Virus record (IMG/VR): IMGVR_UViG_3300045010_000600
Location: 1-25,696 of that record
Source: a virus
DNA length: 25,696 nt
Direction: 5' to 3' (one strand)
Part shown: piece by piece, positions 5,668 to 13,710 of the stretch
Position numbering within the stretch: the first letter of the stretch is position 1
Layout: each line of letters begins with the position of its first letter
Made by a program: the position numbers and the translations under genes
The notes under the pieces: model-generated
Database searches by the model: none
What the model saw: the letters and a program-made list of their open reading frames with translations, nothing else
Told to the model about the DNA's origin: nothing

Positions 5668-7011
5668 ATGAAGTACGGCGATTGGAAGGCAAAGAGCGAT
5701 ACTGATGCACTCAACGAATCGTTGAAGGGCAAAACTGTCGTATTCACTTTCGGTCGTTTCCAACCCCCTACATCTGGACATCAAAAACTTGTTGATGCTA
5801 TTGTAAGCACGGCATCTAGTGTGGGAGGGCAGGCAATGCTCTATCCTGCTCGCTCCATTGATGCAAAAAAGAATCCACTAAATCCCGGCGTAAAGATCAA
5901 GTGGCTACGAAAGTTCTTCGGGGACAAGGTAAATATCATGGATGACTCTGGCGCAAAGACCATGTTCGATGTAATGAACAAGTTCCAGCGTGAAGGAGTT
6001 AAGAAGGTTATCATGGTTGTGGGTGGAGATCGTGTGAACGAGATGCGAAACACAATCAAACCATATCTGACACATAAAGATCCTAATAAGCGATACTCAT
6101 TTGAGTTTGAAGTGGTTAGTGCAGGTGAGCGCGATCCCGATGCTGAAGGAGTTGTCGGAATGTCTGCAAGCAAGATGCGCGCCGCTGCCGCAGAAAACAA
6201 TATGAGCGCATTCATGGGAGGTATTCCAAGTGGAGTATCTAAATCAGATGCAGAATCTCTATTCAAAGAATTACGCAGAGCAATGAATGCTAAAAGTGTG
6301 GTTGAGTCTGTTGATATTGATTCTTTGATAGAAATTGGTCAATTGGTACGCATAGATTCCAATGTAAGATTCTGGTTAGATGAAGTAAATGAGATTTACT
6401 ATGCAGTAGAAACCGACTCAGAAGGAAACAGCACAGAGGGTGGATACGGAACATTGGAAACCATGCTTTCCATGTATCCCGGATCGTGGAGTGTTCTAAA
6501 AGGTCAAATCAGAAATATTGTTAGTAGAAGAGCAAAGGCGAGAAGAGTTGATGGAGATGAAGACGGTAGCCTTAAATCGCCGCCCGAACCACCTTACCCA
6601 CCGTCTGTGGGTGAATCTACGCTACTCAAACCGTGGATGCTACAACTTCAATCGTTAAGAGAAGTTATTGCTATTGGAGTAATGCCGAGCATCGAATACA
6701 TTGCATCCGTGCCATGCAGTAAGCGCAAACTTCCGATGAGACTATTGCGCTCCACACGGTATGTCGATCCTATGGTAAAAAATCTGCAATTTGGGAAAAA
6801 AGAAGCAGAAGAGGCGATTGCAGACAATCATATGCTCAAGTTCAACAAAGCATATCTTGAGTTTGCCAATCTATTTATTACTGCGGCAGACACAGGAAAA
6901 GAATCAGACTGGAAAGCAGCACAGCAAAATCTGTGCAAAAACTATTCAATTATTCAGAGTGGATTACCAACCGAGATATCAGCATTATTATTGAGTGGAC
7001 CTGCACCGTAA
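5668..7011 (+). CDS. adenylyl/cytidylyltransferase-like protein with unknown C-terminal half
   Basis: A 447-aa protein. The N-terminal half is a nucleotidylyltransferase of the HxGH superfamily (the NMN adenylyltransferase and cytidylyltransferase group): VVFTFGRFQPPTSGHQKLVD (24-43) with the GxFxPxxxGH site, VVGGDR (117-122) and GMSASKMR (164-171), equivalent to ISxTxxR. These enzymes transfer NMP from NTP to a phosphate acceptor. The second half (about 210-447) matches nothing I know: an acidic WLDEVNEIYYAVETDSEG segment, a Pro-rich linker PPEPPYPPS (about 305-313), then helices. Start choice: ATG 5668. A TTG at 5632 directly follows an in-frame stop and lacks a ribosome-binding site. The substrate is unknown. 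Confidence 0.87.
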   Translation: MKYGDWKAKSDTDALNESLKGKTVVFTFGRFQPPTSGHQKLVDAIVSTASSVGGQAMLYPARSIDAKKNPLNPGVKIKWLRKFFGDKVNIMDDSGAKTMFDVMNKFQREGVKKVIMVVGGDRVNEMRNTIKPYLTHKDPNKRYSFEFEVVSAGERDPDAEGVVGMSASKMRAAAAENNMSAFMGGIPSGVSKSDAESLFKELRRAMNAKSVVESVDIDSLIEIGQLVRIDSNVRFWLDEVNEIYYAVETDSEGNSTEGGYGTLETMLSMYPGSWSVLKGQIRNIVSRRAKARRVDGDEDGSLKSPPEPPYPPSVGESTLLKPWMLQLQSLREVIAIGVMPSIEYIASVPCSKRKLPMRLLRSTRYVDPMVKNLQFGKKEAEEAIADNHMLKFNKAYLEFANLFITAADTGKESDWKAAQQNLCKNYSIIQSGLPTEISALLLSGPAP

Positions 7012-7022
7012 GAAAGGACAAT

Positions 7023-7292
7023 ATGAACCCTACACCATTTTCAAATCAAGATGATTTAACCAAAGACATCGCAAGCATATTAAATCAGATGCAAGCAAAC
7101 GAACCAAACCCGCTTCCTGTGGAATTACAAGCAGCAATAGAACCTGCAAGAACTCAAATTGCTTCTGCTAAAACTTCAGATGAAGTTATTTCCATTCTGA
7201 AGTCTACTGCCTTTTCTGTTGGACAAAAAGCAGGAACAGTCTATAGCAATCAAGACCTAATAAATTTTGAAAAACAAGTATGCAAAAAATGA
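7023..7292 (+). CDS. 89-aa helical protein of unknown function
   Basis: AAAGGAC (7013-7019) sits three bases before ATG 7023, a close but usable site, 11 bases after the previous stop. The product is helical and hydrophilic (DDLTKDIASILNQMQANEPN; IASAKTSDEVISILKSTAFS) with no Cys until the penultimate region (QVCKK end). No domain recognised. Confidence 0.72.
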   Translation: MNPTPFSNQDDLTKDIASILNQMQANEPNPLPVELQAAIEPARTQIASAKTSDEVISILKSTAFSVGQKAGTVYSNQDLINFEKQVCKK

Positions 7293-7299
7293 TAGTCTA

Positions 7300-7321
7300 A
7301 CAGAGTAATATCTGTGTTTTT
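7300..7321 (+). terminator. weak terminator-like hairpin
   Basis: ACAGA (7300-7304) pairs with TCTGT (7311-7315) around a 6-nt loop and is followed by GTTTTT, the layout of an intrinsic terminator. The stem is short and AU-rich, so termination would be partial at best. It lies wholly in the 32-base gap before the next gene, which also lacks a Shine-Dalgarno. Confidence 0.3.
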
Positions 7322-7324
7322 ACT

Positions 7325-7711
7325 ATGGAAGTTTCTATAATAACTAATTCTAATTTCATGCAGTACGCAATGGGAATTTATAAAAATCCATCTTGCGCGG
7401 GAATTAATGAATTTGCAGAAGATTTGAGTAGAATAAAATACATCAAAAGACTAATTAGACGATACAAAAAAACAGGAGAAATCAGAGAGCAGTTAATAAT
7501 TAATCATTTTATTATACTCAGTAATGTTTTTACAGTGGTAGGATCTGCAAGATTATTATTTTTTAAGATTGAACCAGAACTCTATCCTGAAATTAAAACT
7601 TTTATGGTGTATCTCGGTATTCTTCCTAAAAAAATACCAGAAGCAGATTTAGTCAAAATACCTCTGAATACGGATATAGTTGGTATTCTTAGATCGTTAC
7701 GATCTACATAA
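7325..7711 (+). CDS. conserved marine-phage protein of unknown function (128 aa)
   Basis: The 128-aa product has the sequence pattern of a small protein that I recall as nearly universal in marine T4-like phages near the baseplate hub gene: NPSCAGINEFAEDLSRIKYI (about 18-37), KRLIRRYKKTGEIREQLIIN (38-57), HFIILSNVFTVVGSARLLFF (58-77), then PEIKTFMVYLGILP. It is helical, with a basic centre and a hydrophobic second half that is more like a packed core than a membrane span. No Shine-Dalgarno is visible before ATG 7325. Function unknown; its conserved place suggests a morphogenesis role. Confidence 0.85.
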   Translation: MEVSIITNSNFMQYAMGIYKNPSCAGINEFAEDLSRIKYIKRLIRRYKKTGEIREQLIINHFIILSNVFTVVGSARLLFFKIEPELYPEIKTFMVYLGILPKKIPEADLVKIPLNTDIVGILRSLRST

Positions 7712-7729
7712 TTGTGTGGGAGAAAAAAT

Positions 7730-8047
7730 ATGGAAGAAAATACACCAATAAACAGTCTTTCTTCTAATAATATTCAGGGGGTTCAACCCGAAGGTCCTCC
7801 TGTAATTCAGGGAACCTTTGCAGGGTGTAAAGTGTTTGATGTAGACTCCGACACATTCTATAAGTGCATTTATGGCGCCAAGACTCCACAAGCCAGATGG
7901 AAACGATTTGTAGACTTGGAAACTCCTACTGGAAATGCGATCAGAGACTACTCTTACAAATCGCCAGGAAGACATATCATTGTACACAATCCCCAAACGG
8001 GACAGATGAGTTACATTAAGCGCGGGCAGCCTAGGAGTAAACCATAA
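7730..8047 (+). CDS. 105-aa protein upstream of the baseplate hub gene
   Basis: ATG 7730 follows GGGAG (7718-7722) by seven bases, and the stop TAA (8045-8047) shares its last A with the next ATG, implying coupled translation with the hub gene. The N-terminus is disordered. The body (IQGTFAGCKVFDVDSDTFYK; ARWKRFVDLETP; PGRHIIVHNPQTGQMSYIKR) looks like a small beta-rich domain. The pattern resembles small conserved proteins at this place in related phages, without known function. A virion or assembly factor is a reasonable guess from context only. Confidence 0.8.
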   Translation: MEENTPINSLSSNNIQGVQPEGPPVIQGTFAGCKVFDVDSDTFYKCIYGAKTPQARWKRFVDLETPTGNAIRDYSYKSPGRHIIVHNPQTGQMSYIKRGQPRSKP

Positions 8048-9396
8048 TGGACATACTGCACCGTGACTTTGTTGGACATTCGTTTATTTGGTGGCAAGGA
8101 GTTGTCGAAGATAATCTTGATCCACTACAACTTGGTCGGTGTAGGGTTCGTATTCTAGGATTTCATACCAGCGACAAAAAAGATATTCCCACCGATAAAT
8201 TGCCATGGGCATATCCCATTCAACCAACCACAAGTGCAGCAATCAGTGGTATAGGTTATTCTCCTACTGGATTGGTGCCTGGATCATGGGTGATTGGATT
8301 TTTCAGAGATGGTGCGAATGCTCAAGAGCCTGTTATATTCGGTAGCATCGGTGGCATTCCCGAAGAGAAAGCAAATACTAAAAAAGGATTCAATGATCCT
8401 CGCAAATGCGACGAATTAAAAACTATTCCTAAAGATGAATTTACCATCCAAGAATATCCACAAGATGGTCGTGGTGCCATTTTACAAAACACACCAGAAG
8501 GTAAAACCTATCCAAAGCACATTGGAGATGGTCCGCACCAAGCAAGACTGAACGAACAAGATACCAATAGGCTAGCAAGAGGATGCAAAACAGATGAAAC
8601 TATCATTGGCTTAAAACGAAGAACTGCTAAAAAGAAAATTCCAACTGCACTACAACCATCGCGTAACAAAACCGTTCCTGCTGCTGATCCTGCTGTTGGA
8701 GGGTCTGTAAGGACCAAAAGCAATGATGGTTTAGAGTGGGATGAACGCAAAAGTGACTATGCAGCAGAGTATCCATACAACCATGTACGCCAGTCCGAAT
8801 CAGGGCATACATGGGAATGCGACGATACTCCAGACGCAGAGCGCATATCAGAATATCATCGAAGCGGAACTCATTATGAAATATTTCCTGATGGAAGCAA
8901 AGTGGAACGCATTGTGCGCGACAACTATACGGTGATTCTCAAAGACGATCATGTTCAGATTGATGGCAATACCTATGTCACCATAGACAAGGCTCTTCGT
9001 ATTCTACAGAATACAGATCAAGAATCTGGGAAAAACTTTGATGTTCAGGTTGGGCAAGGTGCAAATGTAAATATAGAGGTTATGAAAGGTAGTGTTAATC
9101 TGACATTGCACGATGGGGACTATAACGCATATGTGAACGGAAATTATACGCTGGATGTCACAGGAAACATGACTGAAAGAATTGGAAAAAAACGATTCTC
9201 TCATTCGGGTGCAGATACACACATCAAGACTAACAAGACTTACATATTGGAAGCAACTAAAAATATCCTAGAATCCTGCGGAGGATTCCGAGACATGAAA
9301 ACTGGACTTTATACCGCATTAAAGTCTGGTCAATATCATCGTTTCGTGAGCCAAGCAAACACAATCATTCGCGGTGCAACCATTCAACTGAATTAA
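8047..9396 (+). CDS. 5: baseplate hub / central spike protein, gp5-like, no lysozyme domain
   Basis: The trimeric hub-spike protein at the tip of the tail tube. Residues about 15-113 are the gp5/VgrG OB-fold: WWQGVVEDNLDPLQLGRCRV, LPWAYPIQP, GIGYSPTGLVPGSWVIGFFRDG, QEPVIFGSIGGIPEE. A long polar linker (about 115-235) follows. The C-terminal part (about 265-449) is built of short beta repeats (FPDGSKVERIVRDNYTVILK; VEVMKGSVNLTL-like; GDYNAYVNGNYTLDVTGNMT), as in the gp5 beta-helix needle. T4 gp5 (575 aa) has a lysozyme domain between OB and helix. Here (449 aa) no lysozyme motif is seen, so peptidoglycan must be opened by another protein or not at all. AGGAG at 8033-8037 serves its start. The next gene is the PAAR tip that caps this spike. 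Confidence 0.93.
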   Translation: MDILHRDFVGHSFIWWQGVVEDNLDPLQLGRCRVRILGFHTSDKKDIPTDKLPWAYPIQPTTSAAISGIGYSPTGLVPGSWVIGFFRDGANAQEPVIFGSIGGIPEEKANTKKGFNDPRKCDELKTIPKDEFTIQEYPQDGRGAILQNTPEGKTYPKHIGDGPHQARLNEQDTNRLARGCKTDETIIGLKRRTAKKKIPTALQPSRNKTVPAADPAVGGSVRTKSNDGLEWDERKSDYAAEYPYNHVRQSESGHTWECDDTPDAERISEYHRSGTHYEIFPDGSKVERIVRDNYTVILKDDHVQIDGNTYVTIDKALRILQNTDQESGKNFDVQVGQGANVNIEVMKGSVNLTLHDGDYNAYVNGNYTLDVTGNMTERIGKKRFSHSGADTHIKTNKTYILEATKNILESCGGFRDMKTGLYTALKSGQYHRFVSQANTIIRGATIQLN

Positions 9397-9397
9397 C

Positions 9398-9682
9398 ATG
9401 GGAATGCCAGTACACAGACTCGGAGATTTATGCACAGGGCATGGATGCTATCCTCCAAGACCAAATGCAGGTGCCTCACCTAATGTATTTGTTAATAGCC
9501 TTGGAGTGCATCGTGTTGGTGATCCGTGGAAGTCACATTGTTGCCTTGGTTGTCACGGAGCAACGCAGGCTAGCGGATCACCGACAGTGTTTGCAAATGG
9601 ACGGCCACTTGCTCGTATAGGAGACTCGGTATCTTGTGGATCTCGTAATCAAACAGGCAGTGGAAATGTTTTTGCGGGGTGA
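9398..9682 (+). CDS. PAAR spike-tip protein
   Basis: A 94-aa PAAR protein that caps the gp5-type spike and sharpens it for membrane penetration. Typical repeats: MPVHRLGDLCTGHGCYPPRP, SPNVFVNSLGVHRVGDPWKS, HCC..CHG, SPTVFANGRPLARIGDSVSC and GSGNVFAG. His and Cys residues at the usual places would bind one metal ion near the apex. It starts one base after the hub gene stop and has no clear ribosome-binding site, so re-initiation is likely. Same role as T4 gp5.4. Confidence 0.95.
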   Translation: MGMPVHRLGDLCTGHGCYPPRPNAGASPNVFVNSLGVHRVGDPWKSHCCLGCHGATQASGSPTVFANGRPLARIGDSVSCGSRNQTGSGNVFAG

Positions 9683-9685
9683 ACT

Positions 9686-11146
9686 ATGGCCGAAGAAGGA
9701 ATTGACAGAACAAAAGACCTAGCAAGAAGAGCAATTGGCAAATGTACTCCGAACGCAGATAGGTTAAGTAATGCGACAAAATCTCTGGTAGACAAGATAT
9801 TCAAAGGAGAGATTTTTAAAAATGCATCAGCATTGGGCATTATACAGTGGTTGGCCTGCTCTGATGATTTAAAAACTCTTATTAGTGCTATTCCCCCCTG
9901 GGCGTATTCAGGTCAGCCACCCTCACTTAATCCACCCGGAGGTGTTACAGGTGTTACACCACAACAGGTGCATTTCTATGAGCGCCTTACCGATCCCGAT
10001 CTAGGTCCAAATGGTCCCGCCTTACTGTATAAATTCAGAGTCATGCAATTTGGTTATCCTCCCGGAAATCCCGGAAATCCAAGTCTAGTAGTTTTTACAC
10101 CCCTTACTGATAAAATCACCCAACAGCAATCAATTCTAAACCTGTTTAAGAATCATACAGATAGTCAAAGTGGTGTTGGGGATCCCACCACTTTCCAACA
10201 AAACATAGGCATAGCAAATGCTTTTGATTCGGCTAAACAACAAATGGAAGGTACAAATCAGGATAACTTTACAAGATTCTTTAATTCTACAATTCAAGGA
10301 CCTGTTATAGTGGATCAGATGAAAAATCTACTGTGTACTCCTGATTCAATCGGGCAAATGTTACGATCTGTTTTGGATTTAATTGCAGGAACCTCGTCGT
10401 TTACCTTCGATCATATCATTAATCTTCTCGGTGGTATGACTATAGACGAGTTTTTTACCACTCTTGATGGTATCTTTTCAGATATTGCAGGATTATTCGA
10501 TTATGTAAATTACATCATATCTCTTGATCTTTCACAATTTTCATTTGCTCAAGCATATGTGCAAAAGTTTACACTTGGACAATTCTTGGCATCAATGGCT
10601 AATGGAGAAGGCCGTGGAAATTGCATTGTACGAGCCATGCTTGAAGAATTTACTGGAAGTGATAATTTACGAGACGCCATCACCGCGATCAACATTGAAA
10701 CAGGCAAAGAAGAAAGAGCAGCAGAAGCCGCTTCAGAAGCCGAAACTGAATTTGAAAAACAAAAAGCATATGACTCACAAACCAAAGAAAAAGAAATATT
10801 CTTTAAACCAGTTGATGACGATTTGATTATGAGAGGAATAGTCACAGGAACCCCAACACCCACTCCACCCCCCATTGATGCTGCTACTATTGCTTCTATT
10901 ATAAACACAATAAATACTATAAATTCTAGAATCACGACACTTGGAAACCAAGTACAAACCTTTCTTGATCATATGGATTCAAATACATCTTCATTGGATG
11001 GTGGGTATTTTGATGAAAATTTTGATGGGGGATCAGATGGGGTGGTATTAAAAGATTCAATATGGTCTGTTAGCCAAACACCAACACCAACACCAACACC
11101 AACACCAAGTGGTTTTATAGAAGATCCACCATCGCTATTTGGTTGA
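9686..11146 (+). CDS. probable virion protein with coiled coil and Thr-Pro linkers
   Basis: A 486-aa protein located between the PAAR gene and gp25, three bases after the PAAR stop with GCGGGG upstream. Order of parts: a helical N-terminus (1-70); a globular region with a Gly/Pro-rich segment (75-150); hydrophobic helices (about 215-320, e.g. QMLRSVLDLIAG, FDHIINLLGG, YVNYIISLDLS); a charged helix (EERAAEAASEAETEFEKQKA, about 342-361); TPTPTPPP (about 389-396); a likely trimeric coil (IASIINTINTINSRITTLGN, about 401-420); and a terminal TPTPTPTPTP linker (about 465-474). The coil-plus-linker end resembles the start of the gene at 24877. Its neighbours make a baseplate or hub component likely; there is no recognised family. 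Confidence 0.85.
   Translation: MAEEGIDRTKDLARRAIGKCTPNADRLSNATKSLVDKIFKGEIFKNASALGIIQWLACSDDLKTLISAIPPWAYSGQPPSLNPPGGVTGVTPQQVHFYERLTDPDLGPNGPALLYKFRVMQFGYPPGNPGNPSLVVFTPLTDKITQQQSILNLFKNHTDSQSGVGDPTTFQQNIGIANAFDSAKQQMEGTNQDNFTRFFNSTIQGPVIVDQMKNLLCTPDSIGQMLRSVLDLIAGTSSFTFDHIINLLGGMTIDEFFTTLDGIFSDIAGLFDYVNYIISLDLSQFSFAQAYVQKFTLGQFLASMANGEGRGNCIVRAMLEEFTGSDNLRDAITAINIETGKEERAAEAASEAETEFEKQKAYDSQTKEKEIFFKPVDDDLIMRGIVTGTPTPTPPPIDAATIASIINTINTINSRITTLGNQVQTFLDHMDSNTSSLDGGYFDENFDGGSDGVVLKDSIWSVSQTPTPTPTPTPSGFIEDPPSLFG
11078..11109 (+). repeat. hexanucleotide ACACCA tandem repeat encoding Thr-Pro
   Basis: About five copies of ACACCA run from 11078 to 11109 and encode a TPTPTPTPTP linker near the C-terminus of the gene at 9686. 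Short in-frame repeats like this can change copy number by slippage without breaking the frame. Confidence 0.85.
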
Positions 11147-11174
11147 ATGAGAAGCGATATATGATTTTTGTTTA

Positions 11175-11217
11175 ATATGTGTTCTGGCTAATACATATAT
11201 GAGTAGGAGAACACATG
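11175..11217 (+). promoter_or_regulatory. two mutually exclusive hairpins over the gp25 start
   Basis: Hairpin A pairs 11175-11183 (ATATGTGTT) with 11190-11198 (AATACATAT), nine pairs with one G-U and a 6-nt loop. It leaves the Shine-Dalgarno AGGAG (11205-11209) free. Hairpin B pairs 11177-11185 (ATGTGTTCT) with 11208-11216 (AGAACACAT), nine perfect pairs. It covers the end of the Shine-Dalgarno, the spacer and the AT of the start codon. The two share bases 11177-11183 and cannot coexist, which is how translational switches are built. Confidence 0.5.
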
Positions 11218-11610
11218 GCAAGCACCCCAAAAAACAAATTCACAGATATTGATCTGAATTTTGCCAAAAATCCTTTGACACGGGATGTGAATATTCTACA
11301 AGATGAAACAGCAATCAAGCGGTCGCTTAAGAACATCATACTTACGAATATATACGAAAGACCCTTTTTGCCTGAACTAAAAGGCAATGTTACTGCTATG
11401 TTGTTTGAGCCGTTCACGGATTTAACCGTGATTAGAATAGAAAAGGGTATTCGTGATGCCATAATGTCATACGAACCCCGTGTAGTGATTCAAGATATTA
11501 TTGTTGAGGGTGAACCTGATCGTAATAGATTCATTGTAACCATTCGGTTTCAGATCAGAAACACATCAAAGGTATCTGAAACACAGTTTTACCTAGAGAG
11601 GCTTCGCTAA
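11215..11610 (+). CDS. 25: baseplate wedge protein gp25
   Basis: A 131-aa protein of the gp25/lysozyme-like baseplate family (T4 gp25 is 132 aa), the conserved core wedge subunit that joins gp6 and helps start sheath assembly. Signatures: LTRDVNILQDETAIKRSLKN (21-40), IILTNIYERPFLPELKGNV (41-59) with the characteristic YERPF block, then MLFEPFTDL and a C-terminal beta part (IIVEGEPDRNRFIVTIRFQI). The family is lysozyme-like in name but not an active enzyme. The stop shares one base with the gp6 start. The 68-base leader contains the alternative hairpins described separately. Confidence 0.96.
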   Translation: MASTPKNKFTDIDLNFAKNPLTRDVNILQDETAIKRSLKNIILTNIYERPFLPELKGNVTAMLFEPFTDLTVIRIEKGIRDAIMSYEPRVVIQDIIVEGEPDRNRFIVTIRFQIRNTSKVSETQFYLERLR

Positions 11611-13691
11611 TGACAGACACAAACAACAAGATCGCAGTAGATGGACTAGAGTTCTACGAGATCAAAAACAATCTAAAGCAATTTCTGAGTTCGCAGGATA
11701 AGTTCAAGGATTACAACTTCGAGGGATCGGGCTTAAGCATTTTGTTGGATTTGCTTGCGTACAATACTCACTACATCAACTACTATAGCAACATGGTTGC
11801 CAACGAAATGTTTTTGGACACAGCAACTGTCCGAGACTCGGTGGTTTCTCATTCAAAATTATTAGGATATACACCCACATCAAACAAAGGTGCAAGAGCG
11901 CAAGTTTCTATAACCGTAGACGCAGATTTCAATGGTGGAATTGCAAGTGAGTTTTTACCAAAATACAGCACATTCTTGGCAACTGGAGGAGGAGTTAATT
12001 TTTCTTTCAGAACCATCGACACTTACAAGTTTGAACCAAAAACATATGATGAAAATGCAAAAATTATGGAGTATTGGATACCCGAAGTAACCATTGTGGA
12101 AGGTAGACCAATAGTATCCACCTTTGTGGTAGATAGAACCAACTCTCCTTCTCAGAGATTCGTTATTCCCGAATCTAACATTGATATTAGTACGCTCAGA
12201 GTACGAGTTCAGACTTCAACAACAAACATAGCAGGATATGACGAATACTGGACTCTTGTTTCTGATCCTTTGCATCTTGATCCTACTAGTAAGGTTTATT
12301 TCTTACAAGAAACTGAAAATACCAAATACGAAGTGTATTTTGGCGACGATATTGTAGGTAAAGGATTACAAAACGGAAACATTGTAGTATTGGAATACTT
12401 GATTACTTCACCAGATCCAACAGAAGCGAACGGCATAGGTGCAACTGATACAGAATTGTTGCAGGGGTCTTTTAGTTTAGAGAGTAGTGATTTTTCTGAA
12501 AGTACCGTAGTAACCATTGATCCCGCTCTTGGTGGTGCAGAACGGGAAGGAATCGAGTCTATTAAGTACTACGCTCCTCGCGGGTTTCAAGCACAAGATC
12601 GCGCAGTTACGGTTGAAGACTATGGTTTTATGATCGCAAGAGACTATCCGTTTGCAGAAAGCATCTTTGTCTGGGGAGGAGAAGACAATACTCCACCCAT
12701 ATACGGTAAAGTTTTTATTTCTATTAAACCTTCAAAGGGAACTACTCTCACCAATCAAGAAAAAGAAGCGATCAAAATAAGCATCTTAAAGAAGTTCAAT
12801 ATTGTTGGTGTAACGCCAGAGATTGTTGATCCTGACTATACTTACTTACGATTTGAAAGTACAGTAAAGATGAATCCCGCCAAAACAACTAAGACACCAA
12901 ACGAAGTGAAGCAAGTTGTTAAAAATGCAATCAACTCATATGTAAATGGAAATCTTGGCAAGTTTGGAGGAAATCTACTCGCGTCTAGACTTTCTTCTAA
13001 TATTGATTCTTCAGATACTAGTATAGAGGCCAGCGGAACTGTAATATTTTTAGAAAAACACATATCTCCGAATTACGGAGAACAAGCAAACTATACCACA
13101 TCTTTTTCAAATTCGATAGAACCAGAAACTATAACATCAAATGGATTCTTACATTTTGATTCTGCAAAAACGGGATTTTCTTCTCCGTACTCTGTTGCAT
13201 ATTTAAAAGAAAATAGTGATATTTCTGGACAGATTGACATTATAACTTATGATTCTTTACCGAGCGTCGCGGGCGGTGGTGCGGGTGTATCGTCAGAATC
13301 AAAAAATAATTTTAGAGTACTAAAATCTAAAGCAGGAAACATAAACTACAAAACAGGGCAGGTTAGCCTCACTAATGTGAATATTGCAGGAATATCAGGA
13401 ATTGTTCCGTTATTAAAAATTGGAGCACAACCAAGTAAATTTGCAGAAATTGTTGCTGATAAAAATCAATTACTAGTATTAGATAATGACGATCCTACAT
13501 CAAATTTTGTAGATGTAAAACTTTCAACAGAAGGTAGATTATCATCTCCAAGTTCTGCAAAAAATCAACCAAAATTTGAAAAAAAATCTACACCCCCACA
13601 ACAAGCAAATACACAACAAAATAAACAATCCAACAATGTTGCGAATAAAAAAGAATCTTCTCCTACTCCAAAAAACTATCCACAGTGCTGA
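11610..13691 (+). CDS. 6: baseplate wedge protein gp6
   Basis: A 693-aa protein (T4 gp6 is 660 aa) that forms the inner wedge ring together with gp25 and gp53. The N-terminus is the usual helical block: YEIKNNLKQFLSSQDKFKDY, FEGSGLSILLDLLAYNTHYI, YYSNMVANEMFLDTATVRDS. The centre has a baseplate_J-like beta domain (GGAEREGIESIKYYAPRGFQ, about 307-326; DRAVTVEDYGFMIARDYPFA). The last 50 residues (about 640-693) are an unusual Gln/Asn/Ser/Lys/Pro low-complexity tail, probably disordered. GAGAGG (11595-11600) lies nine bases before the start. Translation is probably coupled to gp25. Confidence 0.95.
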   Translation: MTDTNNKIAVDGLEFYEIKNNLKQFLSSQDKFKDYNFEGSGLSILLDLLAYNTHYINYYSNMVANEMFLDTATVRDSVVSHSKLLGYTPTSNKGARAQVSITVDADFNGGIASEFLPKYSTFLATGGGVNFSFRTIDTYKFEPKTYDENAKIMEYWIPEVTIVEGRPIVSTFVVDRTNSPSQRFVIPESNIDISTLRVRVQTSTTNIAGYDEYWTLVSDPLHLDPTSKVYFLQETENTKYEVYFGDDIVGKGLQNGNIVVLEYLITSPDPTEANGIGATDTELLQGSFSLESSDFSESTVVTIDPALGGAEREGIESIKYYAPRGFQAQDRAVTVEDYGFMIARDYPFAESIFVWGGEDNTPPIYGKVFISIKPSKGTTLTNQEKEAIKISILKKFNIVGVTPEIVDPDYTYLRFESTVKMNPAKTTKTPNEVKQVVKNAINSYVNGNLGKFGGNLLASRLSSNIDSSDTSIEASGTVIFLEKHISPNYGEQANYTTSFSNSIEPETITSNGFLHFDSAKTGFSSPYSVAYLKENSDISGQIDIITYDSLPSVAGGGAGVSSESKNNFRVLKSKAGNINYKTGQVSLTNVNIAGISGIVPLLKIGAQPSKFAEIVADKNQLLVLDNDDPTSNFVDVKLSTEGRLSSPSSAKNQPKFEKKSTPPQQANTQQNKQSNNVANKKESSPTPKNYPQC

Positions 13692-13710
13692 TATAGTGTG
13701 AGGTTAATCC

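Noticed and set aside
7770-7800. GGTTCAA string resembling a tRNA T arm.
   Set aside because: It lies inside the 105-aa gene, and no anticodon or acceptor stem can be built around it.
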